Assembly (NCBI GenBank): GCA_025450375.1
Contig: JANWHO010000297.1
Coordinates: 1-6,307 of the forward strand
Direction of reading: 5' to 3'
Source of the DNA: Chloroflexota bacterium
Lineage (GTDB): Bacteria; Chloroflexota; UBA5177; JANWHV01
Length of the DNA: 6,307 nt
Below are positions 1 through 6,292 of this stretch, piece after piece (the stretch's first letter is position 1; the number at the start of each line of letters is the position of its first letter). The position numbers and the translations under genes are program-made. The notes beneath the pieces are model-generated. The model saw nothing but the letters and a program-made list of their open reading frames with translations, did not search any database and was not told where the DNA came from.

Positions 1-548
1 ATGTCATCGGGTAAAGTCGCGAGGTCGTTGAGCAAGGGTGTGAGCACGGCCTCGACCGGCGGCGTCCGAGGTGAGCGCAGGCTCGCCAGCACGGAGAGGC
101 CGATATCGGCGCTCAGGGTTTGTAGGGAGGCGACGACATAGCGCAGAAAGCGAGCGAGGTCGTTGTCCCCGGCGTCCAGGGCCAGCCAGGCGATGGGCCA
201 AGCGCCTTCACCGTTAGTGACGCGCCAGTCGCCGAGCAGCGTGGTCTTGCCGAAGCCGGCCGGGGCGACGATCAGGGTGAGAGGACCGCGCAGCCCAGCG
301 GACAGGCGCTCGATCAGGCGTAGGCGCCGTACCATGCCACGGCGCGGCGGTGCCATGTAGAGCTTGGTGGCCAACAGCGCGTCCCAGGGTGGCTCGGCGT
401 CCGGGGCGGGGCGCTCGTCCGAACTCGCCGCGAGCTCCCATGCCGGGGCAGGCTGTCCGGGGTCAAGGCTCCGAAGCGTCAACTCCTCCTCCGTATCGGC
501 GTGAGGCACGAGGACACTATTGTTGATCCGCGGCCTTGTTCGTGCCAT
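1..548 (-). CDS. MalT-like P-loop LuxR-family transcriptional regulator, N-terminal part (cut by the left window edge)
   Basis: The reading frame starts at an ATG (complement 546-548) and stays open for 182 codons to the window edge, so the C-terminal part, where the LuxR-type helix-turn-helix would lie, is not visible. An upstream GAGG (complement 554-557) sits 5 nt before the ATG. Residues 58-70 (ALLATKLYMAPPR) and 78-82 (LIERL) are the usual lead-in of large MalT-like regulators. Residues 95-103 (APAGFGKTT) form a Walker A ATP-binding loop, and residues 121-142 (WLALDAGDND...LRYVVASL) match the conserved stretch after it. Proteins of this type are cytoplasmic ATP-dependent activators, usually about 900 residues, that sense a ligand through C-terminal repeats. 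The ligand cannot be told here. Residues 1-57 are a low-complexity, Pro/Glu-rich leader that looks shorter than in relatives I recall. The gene lies in the same direction as the sigma factor at 893-2572 but is separated from it by about 340 bp including transposase debris, so co-transcription is doubtful. Confidence 0.85.
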   Translation of the reverse strand, partial: MARTRPRINNSVLVPHADTEEELTLRSLDPGQPAPAWELAASSDERPAPDAEPPWDALLATKLYMAPPRRGMVRRLRLIERLSAGLRGPLTLIVAPAGFGKTTLLGDWRVTNGEGAWPIAWLALDAGDNDLARFLRYVVASLQTLSADIGLSVLASLRSPRTPPVEAVLTPLLNDLATLPDD

Positions 549-689
549 CTCTACCTCACCGTCACGCGTGGGCTGTCAGTTTCCGGTGCCGAAGCTACCC
601 CCGCTTTGGTCTACCATGTGTTGGGGAATTTCACAAGCTGCTCCTTTAGGTGGTCAGTAAGAGGTCATACCCGCCCGGAAGGAGCTTGG

Positions 690-845
690 AACGTGCTAGG
701 GTATCGGCCCACCGTGATCGCCCGCAAGATCGGCGGCGGTAGCCGCTTCGAGGAAGGGACCGCCGTGCGCATGGGCCTCACCATCGGCACTCATGGGCAC
801 GACACCTGGGTGGAGCCGAGGCTAGCCGGCGCGGCGGTCGCTTGA
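690..845 (+). pseudogene. Remnant of an IS66-type transposase C-terminus
   Basis: One plus-strand frame reads RPTVIARKIGGGSR followed by a Gly-rich, Arg-Met-Gly-Leu stretch and ends at TGA 843-845. This resembles the C-terminal end of IS66-family transposases, where a motif of the form N-x-x-E-R-x-L-R-P-x-V-I-x-R-K-I-S-G-G-x-R-S is followed by a short helix and the protein end. Here the Asn at codon 690-692 and the Arg-Pro are kept, but the ER-L residues between them are lost, and the helix after residue Met-Gly-Leu is degraded. No DDE catalytic region, no upstream transposase body and no clear terminal inverted repeat is visible, so this would be a dead fragment. The rest of the spacer 549-892 shows no other gene. 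The call rests on remembered family sequence only; a chance resemblance is possible. Confidence 0.5.
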
Positions 846-892
846 GAGGAGCGCCCTTGACAGGAACGGCTGGGCCAAACGCGGCTGGCGCG

Positions 893-2572
893 TCAGTTGG
901 CCCAGTCGCGCAAGAATTCACCGCGCGAGGGGTGGCGCAGCTTGCGAAGCGCGCGCATCTCCAGTTGGCGGATCCGCTCCCGCGTCACCCGCATGATGCG
1001 GCCAATCTCCTCCAGGGTGTGCGCCTTCCCATCGTGCAGGCCAAAGCGGAGGCGGATCACCATTTGTTCGCGGGGCGAGAGCGTGGCCAGCGCCTCGTTG
1101 AGTTGGCGGGTGAGCTGCTCCTTTGCCATGGTGTCGGATGGGGCTCCGGCGGTGGCATCCACGATAAAGTCGCCCAGCATATTGTCGTCTTCATTCCCCA
1201 CCGGGGTCTCCAGGGACACCGGTTCCTGGGCCGCCCGAAGCAATTCGAGGGCCTTCCTTGGCGAAAGTCCCACGCGGGGCGCCACCTCCTCGACCCGCGG
1301 CTCCCGGCCGAGCATCTGCTCCAGGATTTGCGCTTCACGGAGGTAGCGATGGAGCATCTCGACCATATGCACCGGCATGCGAATGGTGCGGCTCTGGTCG
1401 GCGATGGCGCGCAACATCGCCTGGCGAATCCACCAGGTGGCATAGGTACTGAACCGGAAGCCTCGGGCGTGGTCGAATTTCTCGGCTGCCCGCATCAAGC
1501 CAATGCTCCCCTCCTGAATCAAGTCCAGGAGGGGGACACCACGCCAGATGTACTTTTTGGCAATGCTCACCACCAGGCGCAAGTTAGCCTCCACGAGCCG
1601 GCGCCGGCTCGCTTCTCCCTCGGCTATCACCGCGTCGTCAATCCGCCAGTCACTGATTAACGACTGAGCCACCGCGTCGGGCAGCTGCCCGCATCGAGCC
1701 AGGCTCAGCACCAGGGCGCTCGCCGGCATACCCTGCTCGCGCTCCCCCCAAAGCAGGGTCGCTTCGAGGGAGCCATGCTGTAGAATGGCGACCAACACCC
1801 GCGCGGGTTCGGACTTCGCCAGGGCCACCCCTTGCAGATTCACCAGGACATCGCCGGCCCCCGCCGGTGGACTGTCCCCATCGGCCTCCCAATCAGTATC
1901 GTCCTCATCGACTGCCTCCTCGGGATTCTCCCTCCGGCGGCGCGGTTGCGTGTCCACGGTAATGGCCGCCCGCAGGCGCTCCAGCAGCGGACGAACCTGC
2001 TCGGGGGCGATGCCGCAGGCAGTGGCCAGTCCAACCAACGCGTCAATCACCGCCGGATCGTCCTCGCCTACCCGCCGCAGAAGCTCGGCCACCGTGCGAA
2101 GGGGAACGCCTCCTTCCAGTCCCAGCCATTCCGGAAGCGCGATGACTCGTCCTTGTAGCGCTTCCTGGCTCTCGATCAGCAGCCGAACCAGGGATCGCGC
2201 CGCTTGGTCGAGAAGGAGTGGATCGCAGCCGAGAAGAGGAGCCCAAACGGCGGCGCACCGCGCCAGGGCGCTTTCATCGCGGGCAAGCCACTGGAGGCGA
2301 ATAGCCAGGGCCAGCCGATTCCGCGCCTGATAGGCCGCCGTGGCGCCCGCTTGCACTGCCGCCGCCAGTCGCACCTCTTCTCGGGATGACAGCAGCGGTA
2401 CGCCGCCAATCTCGCGCAGATAGAGACGCACCATATCGTCAATCTGTGGCTCTGGCGGGCCGCCGGATTCCACCTCCGGGATCCGGGGCGCGGACATTGG
2501 GGGAGCGGGGGGCCTCTCCGGCTCCAGGGAATCCATCTGTACGAGCGAGACTGGCGCGACCGGGCAACTCAT
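893..2572 (-). CDS. RpoD-like (group 2) sigma-70 RNA polymerase sigma factor with a long insert between regions 1.2 and 2.1
   Basis: This is a 559-residue sigma-70 factor that would direct RNA polymerase to promoters. Region 1.2 is at about residues 45-76 ([20 protein letters not shown]). Region 2 spans about 321-402, including [30 protein letters not shown] and [11 protein letters not shown]. Region 3 runs about 403-470 with a region 3.2 finger ([20 protein letters not shown]). Region 4 spans about 490-550, with the -35-binding helix [20 protein letters not shown]. Between regions 1.2 and 2.1 lie about 240 residues, helical at first, with an Arg/acidic linker ([21 protein letters not shown]) near 212-230. 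Region 1.1 is not recognisable: the first 45 residues are Pro-rich. This fits an alternative group 2 sigma better than the primary one. In region 2.4 the residue matching E. coli RpoD Thr440 is Leu (WWIRQAMLR), while the Gln matching Gln437 is kept. Two in-frame ATGs compete: complement 2576-2578 is 1 nt from the AAGGA ribosome site, complement 2570-2572 is 7 nt from it, so the latter is chosen. The gene is divergent from the small sigma at 2776. Confidence 0.95.
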   Translation of the reverse strand: MSCPVAPVSLVQMDSLEPERPPAPPMSAPRIPEVESGGPPEPQIDDMVRLYLREIGGVPLLSSREEVRLAAAVQAGATAAYQARNRLALAIRLQWLARDESALARCAAVWAPLLGCDPLLLDQAARSLVRLLIESQEALQGRVIALPEWLGLEGGVPLRTVAELLRRVGEDDPAVIDALVGLATACGIAPEQVRPLLERLRAAITVDTQPRRRRENPEEAVDEDDTDWEADGDSPPAGAGDVLVNLQGVALAKSEPARVLVAILQHGSLEATLLWGEREQGMPASALVLSLARCGQLPDAVAQSLISDWRIDDAVIAEGEASRRRLVEANLRLVVSIAKKYIWRGVPLLDLIQEGSIGLMRAAEKFDHARGFRFSTYATWWIRQAMLRAIADQSRTIRMPVHMVEMLHRYLREAQILEQMLGREPRVEEVAPRVGLSPRKALELLRAAQEPVSLETPVGNEDDNMLGDFIVDATAGAPSDTMAKEQLTRQLNEALATLSPREQMVIRLRFGLHDGKAHTLEEIGRIMRVTRERIRQLEMRALRKLRHPSRGEFLRDWAN

Positions 2573-2579
2573 CAGCATT

Positions 2580-2584
2580 TCCTT
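2580..2584 (-). promoter_or_regulatory. Ribosome binding site that decides the sigma-70 start
   Basis: AAGGA on the minus strand. It lies 7 nt before the ATG at complement 2570-2572 but only 1 nt before the ATG at complement 2576-2578. Normal spacing therefore favours the downstream start, removing two residues (Met-Leu) from the longest frame. Confidence 0.6.
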
Positions 2585-2668
2585 ACTCTTTCATGAAGCG
2601 ACGAGAACCGCGAACCCTGCTATTCCTCATAAACGCGTCTCGCTGGACTTTTTAGCGCCATGTTTTTC

Positions 2669-2697
2669 TTGACCGTCCCTGGCGCGGCGGGGATACT
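2669..2697 (+). promoter_or_regulatory. Candidate promoter for the small sigma/anti-sigma operon
   Basis: TTGACC at 2669-2674 (5 of 6 to TTGACA) is followed after 17 nt by GATACT at 2692-2697 (4 of 6 to TATAAT). Transcription would start near 2704, leaving a leader of about 70 nt before the small sigma gene. An inverted repeat GCGCCA (2655-2660) / TGGCGC (2680-2685) flanks the -35 element. If the small sigma autoregulates, its own promoter could have a different consensus, so this housekeeping-type call is tentative. I see no convincing promoter for the divergent sigma gene on the minus strand of the same spacer. Confidence 0.4.
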
Positions 2698-2764
2698 ACC
2701 CAAAGATCGTGTAGCCGCGGCGGGGGCGCGCATATCCCTCCTGGGAATGGGCGATCCGCGACGC

Positions 2765-2771
2765 AAAGGAG
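2765..2771 (+). promoter_or_regulatory. Ribosome binding site of the small sigma gene
   Basis: AAAGGAG ends 4 nt before a TTG (2776-2778) and 13 nt before an in-frame ATG (2785-2787). Spacing favours the TTG start, though it is slightly tight; the ATG start would remove only three residues. Confidence 0.5.
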
Positions 2772-2775
2772 ACGG

Positions 2776-3459
2776 TTGACCACCATGGTCAGGGGACTCG
2801 ACGTTCGCGAACTCGCCCGCTCCTGCCAGGAGGAGACCGATCGGTACCTCCGTGGCGAGCCGTTCCGGGAATCGTTCTGTTTCGAGTTGTTTCGCCGCGC
2901 CATCGTGGAGCGCGACAACGCGGCCTGGGCTGGTGTGTACACCCAATACGCCAGCCTGGCCCGCATCTGGCTCAAGGCAAGGATGGATGAGGATGAGGGG
3001 GTGAACGCGGCCTTCGAGCGGTTCTGGCGGGCCCTCGACCCGGCAAAGTTCGCCCGCTTCGGCTCCCTGGCCGCCGTGCTGAGCTATTTGAAGATGTGCG
3101 TGCATACCACCGTGCTCGATCATCTCCGGGCCCAACGCCAGGGCGCGCTGGAAGTGGATCTGGAGGCGGTCCAGACGCTCCAGGCCAGGGATACCGTGGA
3201 GGGTGTGGTCGGAGCCAGGCTGGACGCGGCGGAATTGTGGCAACGGGTGCGCGAGACGCTGACCCAGGAGCGCGAATGCCGCGTGATCTATCTGTCGTAT
3301 GCCATCGGCCTGACCCCACGGGAGATCCATGCCAGGCACGGAGGGGAATTCCCCCACGTCGACGAGATTTACCGCCTGAAACGCGGGGCAATCGACCGTC
3401 TGCGCCAGTCCGCCGATCTCCATGGCTTCTTCACCGCTTCCGAACCTGAAAGGGACTAA
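2776..3459 (+). CDS. ECF-like sigma-70 family RNA polymerase sigma factor
   Basis: A 227-residue protein with the two-domain plan of extracytoplasmic-function sigma factors. Residues about 38-120 look like region 2: ELFRRAIVERDNAAWAGVY, then the acidic-aromatic NAAFERFWRAL that matches the region 2.2 core-binding helix, then GSLAAVLSYLKMCVHTTVLD, which matches region 2.3-2.4. Residues about 151-212 look like region 4, with a leading helix (AELWQRVRETLTQERECRVI) and a helix-turn-helix-like part (GLTPREIHARHGGEFPHVDE, then IYRLKRGAIDRLR). The second half of this HTH has several extra residues compared with the common ECF pattern. I recall similar compact sigma factors from Chloroflexota, but this is memory only. 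The TTG start is chosen from the AAAGGAG spacing. A zinc-finger anti-sigma candidate follows 96 nt downstream on the same strand, which supports the sigma role. The promoters it recognises cannot be read here. Confidence 0.82.
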   Translation: MTTMVRGLDVRELARSCQEETDRYLRGEPFRESFCFELFRRAIVERDNAAWAGVYTQYASLARIWLKARMDEDEGVNAAFERFWRALDPAKFARFGSLAAVLSYLKMCVHTTVLDHLRAQRQGALEVDLEAVQTLQARDTVEGVVGARLDAAELWQRVRETLTQERECRVIYLSYAIGLTPREIHARHGGEFPHVDEIYRLKRGAIDRLRQSADLHGFFTASEPERD

Positions 3460-3542
3460 AATAAAGATCGAGGGCGTTTATAGACAGTGAGGGTGGCGGG
3501 CGCCGCGCCTTCACGGCCGAGGATCCTTCCCCTCGCGGAGTC

Positions 3543-3547
3543 AAGGA
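3543..3547 (+). promoter_or_regulatory. Ribosome binding site that decides the anti-sigma start
   Basis: AAGGA lies 8 nt before the ATG at 3556-3558. The longer frame from a GTG at 3487 has no comparable site and would add 23 Arg/Pro-rich residues ahead of the first zinc-ligand cysteine, so the ATG is preferred. Confidence 0.6.
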
Positions 3548-3555
3548 CGATAATC

Positions 3556-4296
3556 ATGGACTGCATCAATCCCGGCCTCTTCCCGCCCGAGCGCTTGCTC
3601 GCGTTCGCCCACGGCGAGCCCGACGAGGCCCTCGAACCCCACTTGCGAGCTTGTCCGCCCTGCGCGAAGAGCATGGCGGCCTACGGCAGCGCTGATCGCG
3701 CGCTGGGCGCTCGCTTCTTTCGTGTCGAATGTCCGCCTCCCCAGGAATTGGGCGAACTGGCGCTTGACTTGCTGACTCCCGAGGCGGCCCATCTTGCGAG
3801 GGCTCATCTGGCCGGATGCCCCCACTGCCAGGCTGAGTTCTCCACTCTGCGCGCCGAATTGGCCACCGATCCGCTCCTTGACCTGGCGCGCCGCCCCTCG
3901 CCGCTCCGCCGACTGATCGCCCATCTGCTGCCGCCGCTCGGCGAGGTGACGGCCTATGCGGTGGTCCGCGGCGAGGGAAGCAACACCGTGCGTAGCTATG
4001 AGGCCGAAGGGATCATCGTGTCGCTGACCCTGGAGTCTTCCGGGAGCGGCGCCCGCCGCTGGAATCTCCTGGGGCTGGTGCTCCCCGCCGGAGACGCCGT
4101 CGAACCACCGACCGGGGTCACGCGCCTGTCGCTCGAAGGGCGGCTGGTGGGTGAGGCGCCCCTCGACGATCTGGGCAACCTGGTGTTCAGCGATCTGGCC
4201 GCCGGCCTGTACGATCTGGAAATCGCCCTGCCCGACTCCATGGTTGCTCTCGAGGGAGTGCGGATCGGCACGCCCGAGGATGGAGCGCCGGCGTAA
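3556..4296 (+). CDS. Soluble anti-sigma factor candidate with two tandem zinc-binding (zf-HC2/ZAS-like) modules
   Basis: A 246-residue protein with two successive modules of the zinc-binding anti-sigma type. Module 1 has Cys3, His29, Cys33 and Cys36 (HLRACPPC). Module 2 has Cys59, His84, Cys88 and Cys91 (HLAGCPHC). The Cys-to-His distance is nearly equal in both (26 and 25 residues), which suggests a duplication. In the family, such modules wrap around an ECF sigma factor and keep it from RNA polymerase, often releasing it after oxidation or another signal. Residues about 130-240 alternate hydrophobic and polar residues as in a beta-sandwich, including RSYEAEGIIVSLTLE, WNLLGLVLPAG and LGNLVFSDLAAGLYDLEIALP; the last is like carboxypeptidase-regulatory-type domains. 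No membrane segment or signal peptide is seen, so it should act in the cytoplasm. The gene follows the small sigma on the same strand, presumably in one operon. The sigma partner is inferred from position. Confidence 0.8.
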   Translation: MDCINPGLFPPERLLAFAHGEPDEALEPHLRACPPCAKSMAAYGSADRALGARFFRVECPPPQELGELALDLLTPEAAHLARAHLAGCPHCQAEFSTLRAELATDPLLDLARRPSPLRRLIAHLLPPLGEVTAYAVVRGEGSNTVRSYEAEGIIVSLTLESSGSGARRWNLLGLVLPAGDAVEPPTGVTRLSLEGRLVGEAPLDDLGNLVFSDLAAGLYDLEIALPDSMVALEGVRIGTPEDGAPA

Positions 4297-4350
4297 CCCG
4301 TCACCGAATGCCGCGAACCCAGGGCCAGCCGACCCGGTCGTGCCGGCCGC

Positions 4351-4364
4351 GCCCGGAAACGGGC
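4351..4364 (+). terminator. Weak hairpin after the sigma/anti-sigma operon
   Basis: GCCCG-GAAA-CGGGC forms a 5 bp all-GC stem closed by a GNRA-type loop, 54 nt after the anti-sigma stop codon. No run of T follows, so it does not meet the usual definition of an intrinsic terminator. It may help end transcription or protect the mRNA end. Confidence 0.25.
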
Positions 4365-5431
4365 CAGCTCTCACGGATGCCTTTATGCTAGGGAACACAG
4401 GCCACACCCCCTTCTCACGGTCGCTCGCCATGAGCAAGCGACGCGGTCTAGCGATGCGTGAGGGCGTGCAAAAGGTCCGGTGCGAGGTCCACACTATCAT
4501 GACAAGACGCGGGCGTCAAGCGTCGGTTTCCCCAACCCGCGCCAGGCACGGGCGTATACAAGATCGACGCCAAAGCTACCCCAGCCAGAGCATGATCCAC
4601 GTATTTCCCGATTTCCAGGGTTCTGCCCAGCCGCTGGCCAGAACCTCATTGATCTCCCGCCATATCAGAGAACATGGGTCCATGGCATGGGTCGGGGACT
4701 GCTCGATGGGTTCCCCGATCCAGGGACCGCACACAAGATTCCCTCTCATTCGGTAATCGTGTGGCAATCAGATGGCAACCACGGCGTGGCAAAATATGGG
4801 CACGTCGGGGCGACGTCCGGTGCACGTAGTTAAAGGTACAACCCGGTCTGGCCGAGCCAAGTGGCCGAGGCGCCCACCACCCTTTCTGGTGCCATTGGGC
4901 TGCCGGGGTCGGCCGCCGCATGGTCGAATTCGGCCACTGCGGCACGGACCGTCGTACGCGAGACATGAGCCGCTCAAACTAGCAGCAAATCCCGATTTTC
5001 TCCCAGACACAGTTGGTACTTCGCTTTGAGGCGGGCTGCCATCACCTGGGCCTCACCCTCAGCCAAGTGGCGGTTGACCAGAAGGCCACGGTGATCCTAG
5101 CTATACCGTCGCCGCGGCTGGGCGCGCTCGGCATCTGGCCAACAACGCGGACCATTGGTCTGACAAGCATCCATGATGCATAGCGGGATCGGTATCGCTC
5201 GCCATTCTGGTTGAGGGCGTCTGGCAGGAGCACGGGTCTCCAGGGCGCACCTTTACCCACATGTTGCCTTCCAGAAGCGCGTGTAGCCGTGCGCCCCTAC
5301 CAAATCAAGACGCGATGCAGCGTGCGGGCGTGATTTGTGGGTAATGATCAGGTCTTCACGGCCGCCATCAGGCTGACGAGGTCGCGCCTCCCCGCACATA
5401 CAGGCGAGCCAAACGCGAACGGTGACCCTGC
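4365..5431. other. About 1.1 kb with no recognisable gene
   Basis: All six frames were read. Open stretches exist on both strands, but none has a family motif, a convincing ribosome site or a composition like the neighbouring genes, and several overlap each other. One frame running through about 5000-5183 on the plus strand looks somewhat protein-like (LGLTLSQVAVDQKATVILA) but ends at TAG with no start that fits. The DNA looks slightly less GC-rich than its flanks. A small palindrome (ACGTCG-GGG-CGACGT, 4802-4816) and a short direct repeat (CATGGGTC at 4673 and 4686) are present. No tRNA, array or inverted terminal repeat was found. Decayed genes or an old insertion are possible. Confidence 0.5.
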
Positions 5432-5461
5432 TTGCCGGAGTGCGACTGTTGCCCGTATACT
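5432..5461 (+). promoter_or_regulatory. Promoter of the GntR regulator gene
   Basis: TTGCCG at 5432-5437 is followed after 18 nt by TATACT at 5456-5461 (5 of 6 to TATAAT). Transcription would start near 5468, giving a leader of about 40 nt before the ATG at 5507. The position fits the chosen start and argues against the longer frame that begins at TTG 5432. Confidence 0.5.
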
Positions 5462-5471
5462 GGTGTCCAGT
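5459..5471. promoter_or_regulatory. Palindrome at the transcription start, candidate GntR operator 1
   Basis: ACTGG-TGT-CCAGT is a perfect 5+3+5 palindrome overlapping the end of the -10 element and the expected start of transcription. FadR-subfamily GntR proteins bind short palindromes as dimers and often repress their own genes, so autoregulation is plausible. Arms this short also occur by chance; the evidence is the position. Confidence 0.35.
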
Positions 5472-5477
5472 TGTCAG

Positions 5478-5488
5478 GCCACAGTGGC
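5478..5488. promoter_or_regulatory. Palindrome in the leader, candidate GntR operator 2
   Basis: GCCAC-A-GTGGC is a perfect 5+1+5 palindrome centred 18 bp after the centre of the first one, between the promoter and the GntR start. It could be a second operator half-site or a small hairpin in the leader RNA. Confidence 0.3.
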
Positions 5489-5506
5489 TGTAGGCTGGAT
5501 TGGCGC

Positions 5507-6292
5507 ATGCAATCATCCCGAATCCTCAAAACAAGGATTTACGAACAGATAGTCCTGCAGCTACAACAGGAGATCCTCTCCGGGCGCCTGGCGGCGGGAG
5601 ATCGCTTGCCGCCCGAGCGCGATCTTGCGCTTCGCTTTCGGGTGAGCCGAGCCTCCATTCGGGAGGCGTTGAGCGTCTTGCAAAGCCGCGGCTTCATTGA
5701 GAGCCGCCAGGGCGGTGGGACGATTATCCGTCCCACCCCGGACACCATCATGACGGCACCGCTTGATGAACAGCTCGCGCGCCATGGGGACGCGGTTCGG
5801 AATCCGCTTGAAGTCCGGTACATTTTCGAGCCTCAGACGGCCTATTTGGCGGCCGAGCGCGCCACCGATGAGGAGATTGCGGTCATCCGCAACCTGTTGG
5901 CCGCTCAGGAGGCGGCAATAGGAGGCGGTGGCACCGGGCTGGAGCAAGATACGGCCTTCCACCTCGCGATCGCCGAGGCCGCTCATAACGACCTCCTGGT
6001 CACCATCGTCAAGTACATCAATCACGCCATCCGAGAGACCCGCGAGTGGTCGCTCCGCGCTCGCTCGGGAACCACGAACTCTGTCGCGCATCACCATCAC
6101 ATCCTGGCCGCGATCGCCGGCCACAAGCCCGAGGCCGCGCAGCTAGCCATGGCGGAGCATCTTGAGGATGTGCAGGTGATGGCGCTTCGTTGGCTCCGGG
6201 AGCGGGCGGCCGATCTTGGCCCCGATCTTGATCGGCGACCGCCTCTTGTTCCGGCCCGAGCGGCGGACTGGAAATCCGCGGACAGCGATTAG
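5507..6292 (+). CDS. GntR-family transcriptional regulator, FadR subfamily (FCD domain)
   Basis: A 261-residue one-component repressor. Residues about 6-75 form the GntR winged helix-turn-helix: RIYEQIVLQLQQEILSGRL, GDRLPPERDLALRFRVSR, ASIREALSVLQSRGFIESR and the wing GGGTII. Residues about 100-230 form an all-helical FCD ligand-binding domain. The usual FCD metal ligands can be placed at Asp148 and His152 (in DTAFHLAIAEAAHN), His196 (in a run of four His at 195-198) and His218 (AEHL). Members of this subfamily usually sense organic acids or sugar acids and control the neighbouring catabolic or transport genes; the target is probably beyond the right edge of the window. The ATG at 5507 puts the HTH at the normal distance from the N-terminus; the ribosome site is weak (GGA, 7 nt upstream). 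A longer frame from TTG 5432 would overlap the promoter and add Cys-rich residues unlike the family. The last 30 residues are a Pro/Arg-rich tail. The ligand is unknown. Confidence 0.93.
   Translation: MQSSRILKTRIYEQIVLQLQQEILSGRLAAGDRLPPERDLALRFRVSRASIREALSVLQSRGFIESRQGGGTIIRPTPDTIMTAPLDEQLARHGDAVRNPLEVRYIFEPQTAYLAAERATDEEIAVIRNLLAAQEAAIGGGGTGLEQDTAFHLAIAEAAHNDLLVTIVKYINHAIRETREWSLRARSGTTNSVAHHHHILAAIAGHKPEAAQLAMAEHLEDVQVMALRWLRERAADLGPDLDRRPPLVPARAADWKSADSD

Noticed and set aside
501..689. Upstream part of the plus-strand frame ending at 845 as a real gene
   Set aside because: The sequence before the transposase-like motif has no family signal, overlaps the start of the LuxR gene, and no ribosome site precedes its start.
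857..862. Perfect TTGACA as a -35 element
   Set aside because: At 17 nt downstream the bases are CGCGGC, with no -10-like hexamer nearby and no plus-strand gene to drive.
842..1660. Long plus-strand open frame of 272 codons
   Set aside because: It lies antisense inside the sigma-70 gene, which carries clear family motifs in its own frame. GC-rich coding DNA commonly leaves such open antisense frames.
2620..3423. Minus-strand open frame of 267 codons
   Set aside because: It is antisense to the small sigma gene and shows no domain or ribosome site.
3541..4500. Minus-strand open frame of 319 codons
   Set aside because: It is antisense to the anti-sigma gene, whose plus-strand frame has two zinc modules, a good start and operon context.
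4802..4816. ACGTCG-GGG-CGACGT palindrome as an operator
   Set aside because: It is far from any supported gene start, and six-base arms are expected by chance in several kilobases of GC-rich DNA.
4840..4950. tRNA-like stretch (GTGGCCGAGGCGC and GGTCGAATT)
   Set aside because: The T-arm-like piece lacks a paired stem and no acceptor or anticodon arm can be folded.
4576..5010. Short minus-strand frames as small genes
   Set aside because: Neighbouring frames overlap one another and have no ribosome sites, no motifs and no recognisable family.
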